The position numbers and the translations under genes were made by a program. Below, piece by piece: positions 6,527-7,740 of a DNA stretch of 7,740 bases; positions within the stretch are counted from its first letter, which is position 1; the number at the start of each line of letters is the position of its first letter. The stretch covers positions 1-7,740 of the forward strand of contig WGBK01000286.1 of NCBI GenBank assembly GCA_015494335.1, written 5' to 3'. Source of the DNA: Gammaproteobacteria bacterium. Its GTDB lineage: Bacteria > Pseudomonadota > Gammaproteobacteria > GCA-001735895. The notes under the pieces were generated by a model. It did not search any database and was not told where the DNA came from. It was given only the letters and a program-made list of their open reading frames with translations.

Positions 6527-7414
6527 ATGAAGATCGGATTCATCGGACTGGGCGTGATGGGGCGCCCGATGGCCCGTCGCCTGCTCGAGGCCGGCTATTC
6601 CCTGTACGGCTGCGCCAATGTCTCCGAGATCGACCCGGAACTGATTGCCGCCGGACTCAAGGTCTGCGATTCACCGGCCGAGGTCGCCAGCCACAGCCAG
6701 CTGCTCATCACCATGCTGCCCGACACCCCCGATGTCGAGCGCGTGCTGCTCGGCGAACAGGGGGCGCTCGAAAGCCTGCAGCCGGGCAGCCTGATCATCG
6801 ACATGAGTTCCATTTCTCCCGCGGCCAGCCACGGCTTCGCGCATCGGGCCTACGAAAGGGGCTGCGAATACCTGGATGCCCCGGTCTCCGGTGGCCATCT
6901 CGGGGCCGAACAGGGCACTCTTTCGATCATGGTGGGCGGCGACGAGCAAAGCTTCAAACGGGCCTTGCCGGTGTTCGAGATCCTCGGCCAGAACATCACC
7001 CGCGTCGGCGAGGTCGGCAGCGGCCAGGTCTGCAAGATCGCCAACCAGATCATCGTCGGACTCAACATCGAAGCCGTGGCCGAGGCCCTGGTCTTTGCCG
7101 CCCGCGCCGGCGCCGACCCGGGCCGCGTACGCAAGGCGCTGATGGGTGGTTTCGCCTCTTCCCGGGTGCTCGAGGTGCACGGCGAGAAGATGCTCGAACG
7201 CCGTTTCGAGCCCGGCTTCCGCGTCGACCTGCAACGCAAGGACCTGAACCTGGCCCTCGACGCCGCCCGGGAACTTGGCATCGCCCTGCCCAACACCGCC
7301 GGCACTCTGCAGCTCTTCAACGCCCTGGCCGCACAGGAAGGCGGCGATCTCGATCATTCGGCGCTGGTTCGGGTGCTGGAAGCGCTTGCCGGATCTCGCG
7401 TGGCGGATGGATAG
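6527..7414 (+). CDS. garR: NAD(P)-dependent 2-hydroxy-3-oxopropionate (tartronate semialdehyde) reductase-type dehydrogenase
   Basis: A complete 295-residue beta-hydroxyacid dehydrogenase, similar in length and motifs to E. coli GarR/GlxR, which reduce tartronate semialdehyde to D-glycerate. The N-terminal Rossmann domain opens with the dinucleotide motif GFIGLGVMGRPMARRLLEAGY (4-24). Other family blocks are LITMLPDTPDV (60-70), IDMSSISP (91-98), the substrate loop DAPVSGGHLGAEQGT (117-131), GSGQVCKIANQ with catalytic Lys170 and Asn174-region amide (164-174), FRVDLQRKDLNLAL with Lys238 (231-244), and the C-terminal DHSAL. The loop after the second beta strand reads YGCANVSEID, where GarR has ADRN, so cofactor or exact substrate may differ; 3-hydroxyisobutyrate dehydrogenase-like activity is the alternative. 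The ATG at 6527 has GAGG 6 bases upstream. No gcl, hyi or glycerate kinase gene is adjacent, so the pathway is not shown by context. Family is sure; exact substrate is moderate. Confidence 0.88.
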   Translation: MKIGFIGLGVMGRPMARRLLEAGYSLYGCANVSEIDPELIAAGLKVCDSPAEVASHSQLLITMLPDTPDVERVLLGEQGALESLQPGSLIIDMSSISPAASHGFAHRAYERGCEYLDAPVSGGHLGAEQGTLSIMVGGDEQSFKRALPVFEILGQNITRVGEVGSGQVCKIANQIIVGLNIEAVAEALVFAARAGADPGRVRKALMGGFASSRVLEVHGEKMLERRFEPGFRVDLQRKDLNLALDAARELGIALPNTAGTLQLFNALAAQEGGDLDHSALVRVLEALAGSRVADG

Positions 7415-7416
7415 GG

Positions 7417-7443
7417 ATTTTCCGGCCAGGCCCGAAAATTTTT
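7417..7443 (+). terminator. Rho-independent terminator after the reductase gene
   Basis: Arms ATTTTC (7417-7422) and GAAAAT (7434-7439) pair fully. Inside them are one C-C mismatch and a GGC/GCC pair closing a CAG loop, and a run of T (7439-7443) follows. It begins 2 bases after the TAG stop at 7412-7414. The flanking A and T runs mean it could also work in the opposite direction, but no convergent gene is present. Confidence 0.7.
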
Positions 7444-7453
7444 CCGGATCGAC

Positions 7454-7481
7454 TTCACTATCCCGCTGGGGCAGCTACACT
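7454..7481 (+). promoter_or_regulatory. Probable promoter of the YbjN-type gene
   Basis: TTCACT (7454-7459, 4 of 6 to the -35 consensus) and TACACT (7476-7481, 4 of 6 to the -10) are spaced by 16 bases, just after a terminator and 37 bases before the ATG at 7519. The terminator upstream implies the gene needs its own promoter, and this is the best candidate in the gap. Confidence 0.4.
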
Positions 7482-7518
7482 CCTTTCCGTTTCTTGTCTT
7501 TCCTGCTGGAGCCCCCTG

Positions 7519-7740
7519 ATGAACCTGCGCGTATTACTATTGTCGATCCTGTTTTTCCTGTCCAACGCCTCCTACGCTGCCGAGGACCTGACTACCCATT
7601 TCACCGATCAGCAACTGATGGACATCCTCAAGCAGGATGGTTACTCGGCGGTGAGTCCCTTCAAGGAAGGCGTGATTCTGGTCAAGATCAACGGGCGCAG
7701 CCTGTTGCTGTTCAACAACGAGGATGGTGACCTGCAGGCC
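7519..7740 (+). CDS. Exported YbjN-domain protein (5' part only)
   Basis: The first 74 residues are present and the gene continues past the window. Residues 1-20 form a typical Sec signal peptide: Arg4, a hydrophobic core (VLLLSILFFL), then NASYA with likely cleavage after Ala20. The mature part, FTDQQLMDILKQDGYSA then EGVILVKINGRSLLLFNNEDGD, resembles the start of the YbjN family, whose members have an amphipathic helix, a strand with a glycine turn, and a following strand ending in acidic residues. The YbjN family is poorly understood; the E. coli member is linked to stress and motility phenotypes. The likely location is periplasmic. The start at 7519 is supported by GGAG 7 bases upstream and by the signal peptide. 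Gene call is firm; the family is moderately sure because the C-terminus is unseen. Confidence 0.8.
   Translation, partial: MNLRVLLLSILFFLSNASYAAEDLTTHFTDQQLMDILKQDGYSAVSPFKEGVILVKINGRSLLLFNNEDGDLQA

Noticed and set aside
6671..7357. Long minus-strand frames opposite the reductase gene
   Set aside because: They are shadows of a gene with complete family motifs on the plus strand, and have no ribosome site or recognisable domain.
1..7740. Search by eye for insertion sequences, tRNA genes, CRISPR repeats, phage genes or a novel defence cluster
   Set aside because: There are no terminal inverted repeats with a transposase, no cloverleaf-like sequence, no spaced direct repeats and no nuclease, toxin or phage motifs. 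The gene content is housekeeping respiration and metabolism.

Overview
The window is G+C-rich, densely packed bacterial DNA. It looks like a gammaproteobacterium, because the cytochrome bd subunits read very close to the E. coli long-Q-loop type and a GarR/GlxR-type reductase and a YbjN-type protein lie beside them. I cannot name the genus from sequence alone.

Minus strand, about 6054 down to 1: a compact run of six genes, apparently one operon, read right to left. It starts with a small NifX/NifB-type cluster-binding domain protein (5716-6054). Then come cydA (4056-5627), cydB (2916-4052), cydX (2777-2893), cydD (970-2715) and the 5' part of cydC (1-973, cut by the window edge). CydA, CydB and CydX form the cytochrome bd quinol oxidase, which reduces oxygen to water at high affinity without proton pumping. 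CydD and CydC form the heterodimeric ABC transporter needed for its assembly. Junctions are tight: a 3-base gap between cydA and cydB with the cydB ribosome site inside the end of cydA, 22 bases between cydB and cydX, 61 bases between cydX and cydD, and a 4-base ATGA overlap between cydD and cydC. So structural subunits, accessory microprotein and assembly transporter can be made from one transcript.

Plus strand, 6291 to the right end: after a 236-base divergent intergenic region come three genes. The first is a small unrecognised protein ending in Leu-Leu-Arg repeats (6291-6464). The second is a beta-hydroxyacid dehydrogenase of the tartronate semialdehyde reductase type (6527-7414), followed by a good rho-independent terminator (7417-7443). 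The third is the start of an exported YbjN-type protein (7519 onward, cut by the window edge).

I see no mobile element, CRISPR array, tRNA, rRNA or phage gene, and no clear undescribed multi-gene system. The points most worth a second look are the NifX-like gene at the head of a cytochrome bd operon, the microprotein gene cydX, the layout of the cydA leader, and the small Leu/Arg-repeat protein.
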